Positions 32,261 to 40,749 of a stretch of 64,000 nucleotides of DNA are shown in pieces (position 1 is the stretch's first letter; the number at the start of each line of letters is the position of its first letter). The notes under the pieces are model-generated. The model was not told where the DNA came from. It made no database searches and saw only the letters and a program-made list of their open reading frames with translations. This stretch comes from Sphingomonas cremea. GTDB lineage: Bacteria; Pseudomonadota; Alphaproteobacteria; Sphingomonadales; Sphingomonadaceae. Position numbers and translations under genes: made by a program. Location of the stretch: positions 682,001 to 746,000 of the forward strand of contig NZ_JAKFGM010000001.1 of assembly GCF_021502585.1 (NCBI RefSeq), in the 5' to 3' direction.

Positions 32261-33893
32261 TTGCCTTGCCGCCGTGATCGCATTTGCGCTTGCAAGCTCG
32301 GCGCAAGCGAACAGCAATTCCGCGCCGCTCGCGACCTATGTCGAAGCTCGAGCGGCGGAAATGAATGGCGACGAAGCGCGTTCGGCCCGCCTGTTCGCTG
32401 CCATGTCGGCCGCCGATCCCGGCGATCGGACCATCGCGCGGCGCGCTATCGCTACGGCGATCCAGTCGGGCCAGGCGGAATTGGCGATATCGCTCGCCAA
32501 GAAAATTCCTCCGGCGGAACTGCCGATCGACGCCCGGCTGATGCTCGCCGCCGATGCTCTTCGCAACGGCAAGGCCAAACAGGCGGTTGCCGATCTCGAA
32601 AAAGGCGCCACCTCGACTGAGGTCGAACTTTTCGCACCGTTGGTGAAGGCTTGGGAAAGGACGGCGCGTGGCAAGGACGACGGCGCAGCCTCGCTCGCCG
32701 CACTCCCGGATGGAAGCCCGCTCGTGTCGATTGCCGACGAACAGAGGGCCGCCATGCTGTTCACGCTGGGCAAGCCTGGCGATGCCTTGCCATTGGCCCA
32801 AAAGGTTTTGCTCCAAGGTGGCGGCCGTAACACTCGCCTCAGGCTTGCCTATGCCGATGCCCTGGTGCGGCTAAAACAGCCCGAACAAGCGCTTGCAATG
32901 CTCCAGGGCGACGATGAGGCACTGGCCGCTGCCCGGGCGCGACTGGCCGCCGGCCGGCCGCTTGACACGAAGATCGATACGCCGGCCGCGGGCTATGCCG
33001 AGATGCTCCTCGCCCTGGCGATCGACCTCGGCCGCGACGACAGTAAGGCGCTTCCGATCGCGCTGGCCCAGGTCGCGCGCCATGCCAATCCTGGCAATCA
33101 CGAGGCAACGATCTTGCTTGGCCTGCTCCTCGATGATGACGGAAAGCCGGAAGATGCGCTGCGGTTGCTTGGCACCATGAAGCCTGACGACCTGCTGGCC
33201 GGCGAAGCGCTGGATATAGAAACTCGGATATTGGTTGATAAAGGCAATCTTGATGGGGCGCTGCTGCGCGCCCGTGCCGCAGTGGAATCACCCGGGGCCG
33301 GGCCGCAGGACTATGCCCGGCTGGCCAATGTCCTGGGCGATATGGACCGGCACGCGGAAGCAGCCGCTGCCTATCGCGATGCCATCACTCGGACGGAACG
33401 GGGATCCAACCCGACGCTCTGGACCTTGTACCTGCTCCGCGCTGCCAGCCTCGAGCAGGCCGACCGCTGGGCAGAGGCTAAGGCCGAGCTGGAAGTTGCG
33501 ATGAAGCTGGAACCGGACAATCCGCTGCTTTTGAATTTCCTCGGCTACGGCAAGCTGGAGCGCGGCGAGGATCTGGACGCAGCTGAGGCGATGATCCGGA
33601 AGGCCAGCGCGCTTCGGCCCGACGACGCATCGATCACCGACTCGCTCGGCTGGGCGCTCTACAAACGAGGCCAACTGCCCGAAGCGATCGCAACGCTGAG
33701 CCGTGCCGCGGCGGGTGACCCGGGCCAGTCGGAGATTCATGAACATCTCGGCGACGCACTCTACACTTCGGGTCGGCGGATCGAAGCGCGCTTTTCGTGG
33801 CAGGCGGCGCTGATCAATGCGCAGGACAAGGCGAAGTCGCGGCTCGAGCGAAAGTTGGAAGCCGGGCTTACCCCCGCCAACGCCGCGCCCTGA
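32229..33893 (+). CDS. secreted TPR repeat protein
   Basis: 554 residues from GTG 32229, which gives a normal signal peptide (LAAVIAFALASSAQA); a GTG at 32274 would leave only a short one. It overlaps the ETF-QO stop. The long mature protein is Ala-rich and helical; the C-terminal third has TPRs (SLGWALYKRGQLPEAIATLS, EHLGDALYTSGRRIEARFSW). This is the layout of outer-membrane or periplasmic scaffold proteins near ispE in sphingomonads. The stop overlaps the ispE ATG. Start choice is uncertain. Confidence 0.82.
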   Translation: MAEDRIIRTCDCLAAVIAFALASSAQANSNSAPLATYVEARAAEMNGDEARSARLFAAMSAADPGDRTIARRAIATAIQSGQAELAISLAKKIPPAELPIDARLMLAADALRNGKAKQAVADLEKGATSTEVELFAPLVKAWERTARGKDDGAASLAALPDGSPLVSIADEQRAAMLFTLGKPGDALPLAQKVLLQGGGRNTRLRLAYADALVRLKQPEQALAMLQGDDEALAAARARLAAGRPLDTKIDTPAAGYAEMLLALAIDLGRDDSKALPIALAQVARHANPGNHEATILLGLLLDDDGKPEDALRLLGTMKPDDLLAGEALDIETRILVDKGNLDGALLRARAAVESPGAGPQDYARLANVLGDMDRHAEAAAAYRDAITRTERGSNPTLWTLYLLRAASLEQADRWAEAKAELEVAMKLEPDNPLLLNFLGYGKLERGEDLDAAEAMIRKASALRPDDASITDSLGWALYKRGQLPEAIATLSRAAAGDPGQSEIHEHLGDALYTSGRRIEARFSWQAALINAQDKAKSRLERKLEAGLTPANAAP

Positions 33894-34696
33894 TGCAGCT
33901 TTCAGAGCCGGCCCCGGCCAAGCTCAACCTCTCCCTTCATGTGCGCGGCAAGTTGCCCGATGGGCGTCACGCGCTGGAGACGGTCTTTGCCTTCTGCACC
34001 GATGGCGATCGGCTGGAAGCGGAAGCTGCCAACCATATGGCCCTGGCGGTAGTCGGTCCCTTCGCCGATGCCCTGCAGGATCAGGACAATTTGGTCCTGC
34101 GTGCTGCCAAAGAGTTGCGGGTAGCAGCAGGCGTTGGGGCGGGGGCAAGCCTTATTCTCCATAAGGACCTGCCGATTGCCTCGGGAGTCGGTGGCGGATC
34201 AGCCGATGCCGCAGCGGCGCTCCGATTACTGACACGACTGTGGGGCATCGATCCGAAACATGCTTCGGCCGTGGCTCCGAAACTAGGCTCCGACGTGCCC
34301 GCCTGCCTGCTCAGCATGACGGCGCGGGGCGAGGGGGTGGGCGATGCGCTCCAACTGCTCGTTGATCCCACGATCGCCGGAACGCCCGTATTGCTGGTCA
34401 ATCCGGGAACGGCGCTCTCGACACGCGATGTCTTTGCGAAGTGGGACGGAAACGACCGCGGTCCGCTCGGCGACTGGCGCGAAGGCCGCAACGACCTCGA
34501 AGGCGCGGCACGGATGTTGGTTCCGCAGATTGGCGAAGTCCTTGACTGGCTGGAGCAGCGGAATGACGCGAACTTCGTCCGAATGTCAGGCAGCGGCGCA
34601 ACATGCTTCGCTTCGTTCGAGAATGAAGGCGCGCGCGATGACGCCGCAGCTGCCTGCCCTTCGAACTGGTGGCATTTGGCGTCTTTTCTGCGATAG
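33893..34696 (+). CDS. ispE: 4-(cytidine 5'-diphospho)-2-C-methyl-D-erythritol kinase
   Basis: 267 residues, a GHMP kinase of the MEP isoprenoid pathway that phosphorylates CDP-ME. Motifs: PAKLNLSLHVRGKLPDGRH at the start, the ATP loop ASGVGGGSADAAAALRLL and the C-terminal MSGSGATCFASF. It overlaps the TPR stop by one base and precedes nnr by 10 nt. IspD and IspF, the flanking steps of this pathway, are a fusion at 58504-59649. Confidence 0.96.
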   Translation: MQLSEPAPAKLNLSLHVRGKLPDGRHALETVFAFCTDGDRLEAEAANHMALAVVGPFADALQDQDNLVLRAAKELRVAAGVGAGASLILHKDLPIASGVGGGSADAAAALRLLTRLWGIDPKHASAVAPKLGSDVPACLLSMTARGEGVGDALQLLVDPTIAGTPVLLVNPGTALSTRDVFAKWDGNDRGPLGDWREGRNDLEGAARMLVPQIGEVLDWLEQRNDANFVRMSGSGATCFASFENEGARDDAAAACPSNWWHLASFLR

Positions 34697-34705
34697 GGCC
34701 GCCTG

Positions 34706-36052
34706 ATGGCCCGCCCGATCCTCACCGCCGACCAGATGCGCGCTGCCGAAGCAGCCGCGATCCAGGCGGGTATTGCTGAGACGACCCTTATGGAACGGGC
34801 AGGGGCGGGGATGGCCCAGGCCATTCGCTTCTACGCTGGTCCGCGCGAAACGCTGATTCTGTGCGGACCCGGCAATAATGGCGGAGACGGCTATGTCGCC
34901 GCGCGCCACCTCGCGAAGCATGGCTATACCGTACGCGTTGCCGCGCTGGATGAGCCCCGGACCGAAGCATCTCGCTGGGCAAGAAGCCAATGGGATGGCC
35001 CGGTTGAGCGATTTGCCGAAGCTGCCGCGGCGCCGATCGTCGTCGACTGCCTGTTTGGAACCGGACTCAGCCGCGGATTGGAAGCCTCTGTTGCGGAACG
35101 GCTTTCCAGGCTCGTCGATGATGCACTTGTCGCTGTGGCCTGCGACTTGCCGAGCGGTGTTTCTACCGACGGCGGCGCATCACTTTCGCCGATCGCTTCT
35201 TATGACCTGACCGTTACTTTCGGCGCGCTGAAGCCCGCGCACCGGCTGATGCCTGCAATGGCGAAGATGGGCCGGGTCGTTCTGGCGAATATTGGAGTCG
35301 AGGCGGACGGAAAATGGTTTGAAATCGGCCGTCTGGAGATCCCCCCGCTCGACCCGCAGGGTCATAAGTATAGCCGAGGACTGGTCCATTGCCTGGCTGG
35401 GCAAATGCCGGGAGCAATTGCGCTTGCCGCGTCTGCGGCCGCAAGAAGCGGAGCCGGCTATGTTCGGGTTTCGACCTCGCTGCCAATCACCAACTTACCA
35501 TCATCCGTTGTCCAGACCGGTGGCGCTGACCTCCAGGACGAGCGGATCGGGTGCATCCTTGTCGGGCCAGGCCTTGGCGACACACCGCAAGTCCTGACAC
35601 TGGCGCTGACGGCGCCACGGCCGATCGTCATAGATGCCGACGCGATAGGATTGGTCGGCGATCCCGAACGCCTGCATGGCCACGACACCATCCTCACGCC
35701 CCATGAAGGGGAATTCATCAAACTGTTCGGCGATCTATCCGGCAGCAAGGCCGACCGCGCGCTGGAAGCGGCTCGGCGATCGCAATCGGTCATCGTTTAC
35801 AAAGGGCCCGATACATTGGTCGCGTCGCCGGACGGTCGCCTCGGCTTCGCGCCGCCCGCTCCAGCCTGGCTCGCCAGTGCCGGAACTGGCGACGTGCTGG
35901 CCGGCATGATTGCAGCCATGCGAGCTCGCGGCCTCGATCCGTTCGAAGCGGCATGCGCCGCGGTATGGGTACATGGCCGCGCCGCGGAGGCTGCGGGGCC
36001 AGGGATGATCGCGGACGATCTGGTGGCTGCAATCCCAAGCGCCCTTTCATGA
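34706..36052 (+). CDS. nnr: bifunctional ADP-dependent NAD(P)H-hydrate dehydratase/epimerase
   Basis: 448 residues. The N-terminal YjeF epimerase domain (LCGPGNNGGDGYVAARHL) repairs R/S-NADHX and the C-terminal ribokinase-like dehydratase domain (LASAGTGDVLAGMIAAMRARG) restores NAD(P)H. This is the usual bifunctional bacterial form. The stop overlaps the ATG of the RNA methyltransferase gene (ATGA). It continues the ispE operon. Confidence 0.96.
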   Translation: MARPILTADQMRAAEAAAIQAGIAETTLMERAGAGMAQAIRFYAGPRETLILCGPGNNGGDGYVAARHLAKHGYTVRVAALDEPRTEASRWARSQWDGPVERFAEAAAAPIVVDCLFGTGLSRGLEASVAERLSRLVDDALVAVACDLPSGVSTDGGASLSPIASYDLTVTFGALKPAHRLMPAMAKMGRVVLANIGVEADGKWFEIGRLEIPPLDPQGHKYSRGLVHCLAGQMPGAIALAASAAARSGAGYVRVSTSLPITNLPSSVVQTGGADLQDERIGCILVGPGLGDTPQVLTLALTAPRPIVIDADAIGLVGDPERLHGHDTILTPHEGEFIKLFGDLSGSKADRALEAARRSQSVIVYKGPDTLVASPDGRLGFAPPAPAWLASAGTGDVLAGMIAAMRARGLDPFEAACAAVWVHGRAAEAAGPGMIADDLVAAIPSALS

Positions 36053-37233
36053 ATGAGACTATCGTTCGCATCGCCGCGCGCGGAGATGGGGTCACCGCAA
36101 GCGGCCGGCACATCCAGTTCGCAGTTCCGGGCGACCTTCTTCTGGACGACGGCACCATTCGGCAGGGCCCGGGCCATCAGGTGCCGCCATGCCGCCATTT
36201 TCCCGAATGCGGCGGTTGCCAGCTCCAGCACCTCACCGACGCCGCCTATTCTGACTATTGCATTTCGCGGGTGGAGGGCGCGCTTGCCCAGCACGGCTTG
36301 GAAACGGAAATACGAGCGCCGCACCTGTCGCCGCCCCGGACCCGCCGCCGGGCAACCCTTCGGGCGTTGACGGCCGGGGGGCGAGTGTTGATCGGCTTCA
36401 ACCAGGCCGGCAGCAACAAGATCGTCGACATGATGGAGTGCCATATCCTCCATCCGCGCCTGTTCGCACTGTTGGCCCCCTTGCGAAGGCTGCTCCCTTC
36501 GATCCTTTTGCCGAAGCGTACCGCCGAGGTACAGCTAGCCTTGGCTGACCAAGGGCCGGATGTCCTGCTCAAAGGAGTGACCGTTTCCGGCCTCGAAGCC
36601 GTCGAAGCGCTGACGGCTTTCAGCGAGGGCCAGTCCCTGGCGCGGTTGGCGATCGACGAAGGCTTCGGCTCAGAACCGCGTTTCGAGCCGCAACCGGTGA
36701 CGGTCACTCTCGGCGGAGTGCCGGTGGCGCTGCCGGTTGGCGCATTCCTGCAGGCCACGGAGGATGGCGAGGCCGCGCTGGTCGCCGCGGTCCGGGAGGC
36801 GATCGCCGGGGCAGAGCGCATTGCCGACCTGTTTGCCGGCCTTGGGACTTTTGCATTCTCGCTGGAGGGTCATGTCACCGCCGCGGAAGCTTCGCGGGAT
36901 GCGGTGCTGGCAATTAAGACCGTAACGGGCAGGGCTGGCAAAACCATCCAGGCCGAGCATCGCGACCTTTATCGCCGCCCATTGGACAGCAAGGAACTGA
37001 CGGCATTCGATGCGGTTGTGCTCGACCCACCCCGTGCCGGCGCGGTGGAACAGGTGCGCGAACTCGCGAATTCCGCCGCTCCGCGCATCGCCTATGTCAG
37101 CTGCAACCCTGCGACATTTGCTCGCGATGCGGAGATACTGGCATCAGGCGGCTACCGGCTGCGTTGGGTGCGACCGGTCGGGCAGTTCCGATGGTCGACC
37201 CATGTCGAGCTGGCAGCCGCTTTCAGCCGCTGA
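36049..37233 (+). CDS. class I SAM-dependent RNA (uracil-5-)methyltransferase, RumA/TrmA family
   Basis: 394 residues. An N-terminal part with a Cys cluster (CRHFPECGGCQLQH) like the 4Fe-4S site of RlmD/RlmC, then a SAM-binding Rossmann fold (ADLFAGLGTFAFSLEG) and the catalytic Cys in YVSCNPATFARD, with VLDPPRAGAVEQ before it. It methylates C5 of a uridine in 23S rRNA or tRNA; which one cannot be told here. Translation is coupled to nnr by a 4-nt overlap. It converges with the MAPEG gene at its stop. Confidence 0.93.
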   Translation: MNETIVRIAARGDGVTASGRHIQFAVPGDLLLDDGTIRQGPGHQVPPCRHFPECGGCQLQHLTDAAYSDYCISRVEGALAQHGLETEIRAPHLSPPRTRRRATLRALTAGGRVLIGFNQAGSNKIVDMMECHILHPRLFALLAPLRRLLPSILLPKRTAEVQLALADQGPDVLLKGVTVSGLEAVEALTAFSEGQSLARLAIDEGFGSEPRFEPQPVTVTLGGVPVALPVGAFLQATEDGEAALVAAVREAIAGAERIADLFAGLGTFAFSLEGHVTAAEASRDAVLAIKTVTGRAGKTIQAEHRDLYRRPLDSKELTAFDAVVLDPPRAGAVEQVRELANSAAPRIAYVSCNPATFARDAEILASGGYRLRWVRPVGQFRWSTHVELAAAFSR

Positions 37234-37683
37234 TCACCAACCCAAGCAGTCGTGCGCCACCCGCGCCGCCGCATGAACGGTGAGGCCGAGCAAGCAGAAT
37301 GTGGCCAGCCCGAAAACCAGCAAGCGATAGCGGACCACGTTGACCGTGCATTGAATCAGGCTGTGGATGACGCGAAGCCCGACATAGCCCCAGGCTAGCC
37401 AAATGTTGACCGGCTGATCCATGCCCATCAGCGCAAGCGTAATCACGATTGCATAGTAAATCGTCGGCTGTTCCATGAGGTGGTTGTAATTGTGCGACTT
37501 CCATTGCGCCTCGTTCGGAGCCTTGCCGTCCATATCGACGCCGCGCGCACCAGCGGGCACCTTACCCAGCGAGACTCCCATTTTCTTGAAGGCCGCAAAG
37601 CGGGCCACGACCATCCAGACCATGATGACCAAGGTCCAGGCGACCAGCGCCACGACCGGCGCAAGCAACGGGCTATAATTCAC
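37234..37683 (-). CDS. MAPEG family membrane protein
   Basis: 149 residues with four membrane segments and the pattern of MAPEG proteins (membrane-associated proteins in eicosanoid and glutathione metabolism): a polar loop with the conserved EQPTIYYAIVITLAL and later GYVGLRVIHSLIQCTVNVVR. Bacterial members are often glutathione transferase-like; the substrate is unknown. The stop abuts the RNA methyltransferase stop. Confidence 0.9.
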   Translation of the reverse strand: MNYSPLLAPVVALVAWTLVIMVWMVVARFAAFKKMGVSLGKVPAGARGVDMDGKAPNEAQWKSHNYNHLMEQPTIYYAIVITLALMGMDQPVNIWLAWGYVGLRVIHSLIQCTVNVVRYRLLVFGLATFCLLGLTVHAAARVAHDCLGW

Positions 37684-37803
37684 TATTTCCCTCCCCCTAT
37701 TTGGAAAGGAGGAAGCCTGCGTCAGAAAGCGGGACTACTCAAGCCGTAACAAATGCCGGCCGCATCGTCGAAGTTGCTGAGCCGGCTGCCGTCGGCAGAC
37801 CGT

Positions 37804-37998
37804 CTATTTTCTGGCTTCGTTGAACAGCATCAGGCTGAGGCCAGCTCCAACAACCAGGGCGAAAAATGTACCGACCTGGCCAATTTCCACGCCCCCAATC
37901 GAAATCGGGAAGCCGACCAGCAGTCGATAAAGCGCGCCCAATGCAACCAGAAGGAAAATGATAGCGGCTGCCGATAGAACAAGCTTGCGGGTTGCCAT
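37804..37998 (-). CDS. small two-helix membrane protein
   Basis: 64 residues from the ATG at 37998, preceded by GGGGAGAC. Two hydrophobic helices, LVLSAAAIIFLLVALGALYR and VGTFFALVVGAGLSLMLFNE, joined by a short polar turn. No family recognised. It lies alone between the MAPEG gene and the polyamine locus. Confidence 0.6.
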   Translation of the reverse strand: MATRKLVLSAAAIIFLLVALGALYRLLVGFPISIGGVEIGQVGTFFALVVGAGLSLMLFNEARK

Positions 37999-38080
37999 GT
38001 GCGTCTCCCCATTTGGAACTCGCCACATTTTGACCCGCAGCGGTTGGCGCGCAATCAGTAGAAACCAGCAGACAGAAAAT

Positions 38081-38117
38081 GAGAAAGCCTCCTCGCGGTT
38101 CTTTTCGCGAGGAGGCT
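38081..38117 (-). terminator. intrinsic terminator for the deoxyhypusine synthase-like gene
   Basis: On the minus strand a 12-bp stem (AGCCTCCTCGCG with CGCGAGGAGGCT, 8-nt loop) is followed by TTTCTCATTTTC. It lies 32 nt after the stop codon at 38149. Confidence 0.8.
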
Positions 38118-38148
38118 AATTCACTCAGGCTTTCCCCGAGAAATGCTT

Positions 38149-39231
38149 CTAGTCGAACAGCCGGGCGAAGCGGCGCTTGTCGCGGCTGCGCCAGTGGCCG
38201 CGGTGGTAGGCGTCGCTGGCCAGCAGCGGCAGCACCGAGGTCGCCTCGGCATAGACCATCTGCTCGAGCGCAGTCGAAACCTTGCCCCAGCTGGCCGCTT
38301 CCTGGAGGGTCGATGACGAACAGGCCCCGTCGCGAACGTCGGCGACGGTGATTTGCACTGCATATTTGTGCACCTCGACATCCTCATGGCCGAGGATCTC
38401 GGCGCACACGACCGTGTCCTGCGCGAAGTTCTTGGGGACGCCGCCGCCGATCATCAGCAGGCCGGTGGTGCCCGCCTTGATCTTGATGTCGGTCAGTTCC
38501 CTGAAATCGGCGATCGAGTCGAGCGTCATGTAATGGCCGCCGCGCTTCATTGCATCGACCTGATGCTTGACGAGGCCGAAGCCGGCCGAGGAGTCGGTGA
38601 AGGCCGGGCAGAAGATCGGCACGTCATGCTCATAGGCTAGCTTGACCAGGCTGTTGTCCTTCTTGCCGTTGCCGTTCGCCAGCCATTTGCCCATCTCCCG
38701 AATGAAGGCGCGGCTCGAATAGGGGCGGGGCTCCAGGCTGTCGGCAATCTTGCCGATCGTATAGTCGCAATCCTGCAGCGCGATTTCGTCGATGTAGGTA
38801 TCGTAGATGCGGTCGATGTAGAGCGAGCGCAGCGTGTCGTCGTCGGGGATCTCTAGCGCCTGGTAATGCTTGTGCCCAAGTGCTTCGAAGAAATCCATGT
38901 CGACGATGGTCGCGCCGGTGGCGACGATGGCGTCGACCATGTTGTTGCGCACCAACTCGGCATAAAGATCCATGCAGCCGCCGGCCGAGGTCGAGCCGGC
39001 AATCACCAGGATGACCGAACAGCCAGGGTCCGACAGCATCTGGTTGTAGATGCCCGCGGCGCGCGCGAGGTCGCGGCTGGTGAAGCTCATCTTGCCCATC
39101 GCCTCGACCAGCGGGCGGGCGTCGAATGAGGTGATGTCGATATGCTCGACTTCGCTCGACAGCAATTCCGCCTTGCGCTTGTCATTGATCAGGCTCTCGT
39201 CCTGGACCTTGTTCAGCGTGTCGGTAGTCAT
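38149..39231 (-). CDS. deoxyhypusine synthase homologue, polyamine-forming enzyme
   Basis: 360 residues. The deoxyhypusine synthase fold is clear (STSAGGCMDLYAELVRNN; ATGATIVDMDFFEALGHKH; LMIGGGVPKNFA), and the catalytic Lys is kept: K317 in QEAASWGKVSTALEQ. Bacteria lack the eIF5A substrate, so such enzymes act on free polyamines with NAD; known bacterial homologues make homospermidine-type or guanidino-polyamine products (for example the 1,9-bis(guanidino)-5-aza-nonane synthase type). It lies 114 bp downstream of ornithine decarboxylase on the same strand, which supports a polyamine role. The exact product cannot be read from sequence. Confidence 0.9.
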   Translation of the reverse strand: MTTDTLNKVQDESLINDKRKAELLSSEVEHIDITSFDARPLVEAMGKMSFTSRDLARAAGIYNQMLSDPGCSVILVIAGSTSAGGCMDLYAELVRNNMVDAIVATGATIVDMDFFEALGHKHYQALEIPDDDTLRSLYIDRIYDTYIDEIALQDCDYTIGKIADSLEPRPYSSRAFIREMGKWLANGNGKKDNSLVKLAYEHDVPIFCPAFTDSSAGFGLVKHQVDAMKRGGHYMTLDSIADFRELTDIKIKAGTTGLLMIGGGVPKNFAQDTVVCAEILGHEDVEVHKYAVQITVADVRDGACSSSTLQEAASWGKVSTALEQMVYAEATSVLPLLASDAYHRGHWRSRDKRRFARLFD

Positions 39232-39345
39232 TTGATCAATACCTTGTCATTCCCGCGGAAACGGTTCCCCGCTACTCGCGACTGTCAACGGAATACAAGC
39301 GACATCGCCGCTTCAATGCGACGATGCCGCCATGGACTGGAAAGC

Positions 39346-40569
39346 CTACAGCTTGACGACGTTCGAGCGGCGCTCCCGTTCCGCGAAACCGCCATAGAGC
39401 GAGGCCATCGGCTCGTCGCCGACGATAACCTTATCCTCGACGCCGAAGCCATTGAACCCGGTGCGCATGGCGCAGCCATAGGCGCCGAGCATCCCGACTT
39501 CGATATAGTCGCCGGCCTGGACGTCTGCCGGAAGCTCGAATGGGCCCGCCATATGGTCGAGGTCGTCGCAGGTCGGCCCGTAGAAGCTGAACGGCATTTC
39601 CCGGGCGTTCGACTCTTCCTCGCGGATCAGCTTGACCGGATAGCGCCAGCCGATGTGCGCCGCATCGAACAGGGCGCCGTAGGCGCCGTCGTTGATGTAC
39701 AGCTCATCGCCGCGACGCTTTTCGACGCGGACAAGCACACTGGCATATTCTGCGCAAAGCGCCCGGCCCGGCTCGCACCACAGCTCCGCCGAATAGCTGA
39801 TCGGCAACTCTTCGAAGGCGCGATAGATGACGTCGAAATAAGCCTCGAGCGCGGGCGGCTCCATACCCGGATACCAGCTGGGGAAGCCGCCGCCGACATC
39901 GACGATGTCGACCGTGACCGCAGCTTCGACGATCGCGTCACGCACGCGGCCCATCGCTTCGCCATATGCCGCGGGGCTCATCGCCTGGCTGCCGACATGG
40001 AAGCAAAGGCCGAGCGCGTCGGAAGCCTGGCGGGCGGCCATCAGCAGCGGCTTCACCTCATGGGGCTCGGCACCGAATTTGGACGCGAGGCTCAGCTTCG
40101 AATGATCGGAGGATACCCGCAGGCGGACGAGCAGGTTGAGGTCGGTCGCCCCCTTGGTGGCGCGCAGGATCTTCTCCAGCTCCTCCACCGTGTCGAGGCT
40201 GAAGGTCTTCACCCCATAAGTGAAATAGGCTTCCGCAATCGCTTCCTCGGCCTTGACCGGATGCATGAAGCACAGGGTTGCACCCGGCAGCGTTTCCGCG
40301 ACAAGCCGCACTTCGCCGAGCGAAGCGACATCATAATGGGTGACGCCCGCGTCCCACAGGACCTTGAGCAGGTCCGGCGAGGGATTGGCCTTGACCGCAT
40401 AGAGCGACTTGCCCGGAAACTTCTCTGCAAAGAAGCGGGCGGCACGCTTGGCGGCATGCGGACGGAGGAGCGTGACCGGTTGAACCGGGCGTTGCTCGAC
40501 AATCGCGGCAACATCGCTGTTGCCGTTAGGGGCTTTCGCTAGCCCCAGCGCGCTATGATGCTTGTGCAA
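39346..40569 (-). CDS. speF: ornithine decarboxylase, type III PLP fold (SpeF-like)
   Basis: 407 residues from TTG 40569. It decarboxylates ornithine to putrescine with PLP. The PLP lysine is K60 in SLYAVKANPSPD; VDVGGGFPSWYPG, WCEPGRALCAEY and the active-site GPTCDDLDHM are present. The GPTCD motif favours ODC over diaminopimelate decarboxylase. The TTG is 9 nt after GGAGG, which sits inside a 12-bp hairpin in the leader. An in-frame ATG at 40629 would add 20 residues and lies inside that hairpin. The symbol is by family. The deoxyhypusine synthase-like gene follows. Confidence 0.93.
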   Translation of the reverse strand: MHKHHSALGLAKAPNGNSDVAAIVEQRPVQPVTLLRPHAAKRAARFFAEKFPGKSLYAVKANPSPDLLKVLWDAGVTHYDVASLGEVRLVAETLPGATLCFMHPVKAEEAIAEAYFTYGVKTFSLDTVEELEKILRATKGATDLNLLVRLRVSSDHSKLSLASKFGAEPHEVKPLLMAARQASDALGLCFHVGSQAMSPAAYGEAMGRVRDAIVEAAVTVDIVDVGGGFPSWYPGMEPPALEAYFDVIYRAFEELPISYSAELWCEPGRALCAEYASVLVRVEKRRGDELYINDGAYGALFDAAHIGWRYPVKLIREEESNAREMPFSFYGPTCDDLDHMAGPFELPADVQAGDYIEVGMLGAYGCAMRTGFNGFGVEDKVIVGDEPMASLYGGFAERERRSNVVKL

Positions 40570-40690
40570 CTCAAGGGACCTCCAACGGGTAGTTTCGACA
40601 AAAAGCTGCCTTGCGGTTGGAAGTCCCATGGGGCAGCGGAAGCGCGATATATGTGTGGGGGTCCCCCATGTAAAGATTTTTTGAACCTTC
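40570..40690 (-). promoter_or_regulatory. speF-type leader RNA with sequestered ribosome-binding site
   Basis: On the minus strand GGGACTTCCAAC (40627-40616) pairs with GTTGGAGGTCCC (40586-40575) over 12 bp with one wobble, so the GGAGG of the decarboxylase gene is buried in the stem. Further upstream CATGGGG (around 40670) can pair with CCCCATG (around 40627), or fold on itself as GGGGG-A-CCCCC (40667-40657), giving mutually exclusive structures. This agrees with the Rfam speF leader known upstream of ornithine decarboxylases in alphaproteobacteria; I rely on memory for that family. Upstream limit is a guess. Confidence 0.72.
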
Positions 40691-40749
40691 GAGTTTGCGT
40701 TAATCCCCGGCTTGCAACGTTTTGCCGAAATCCCAAGGAGTTGAACGGC

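Noticed and set aside
39346-40569. Diaminopimelate decarboxylase (LysA) as the name for the PLP decarboxylase
   Set aside because: The GPTCD motif, leader type and the neighbouring polyamine gene favour ornithine decarboxylase.
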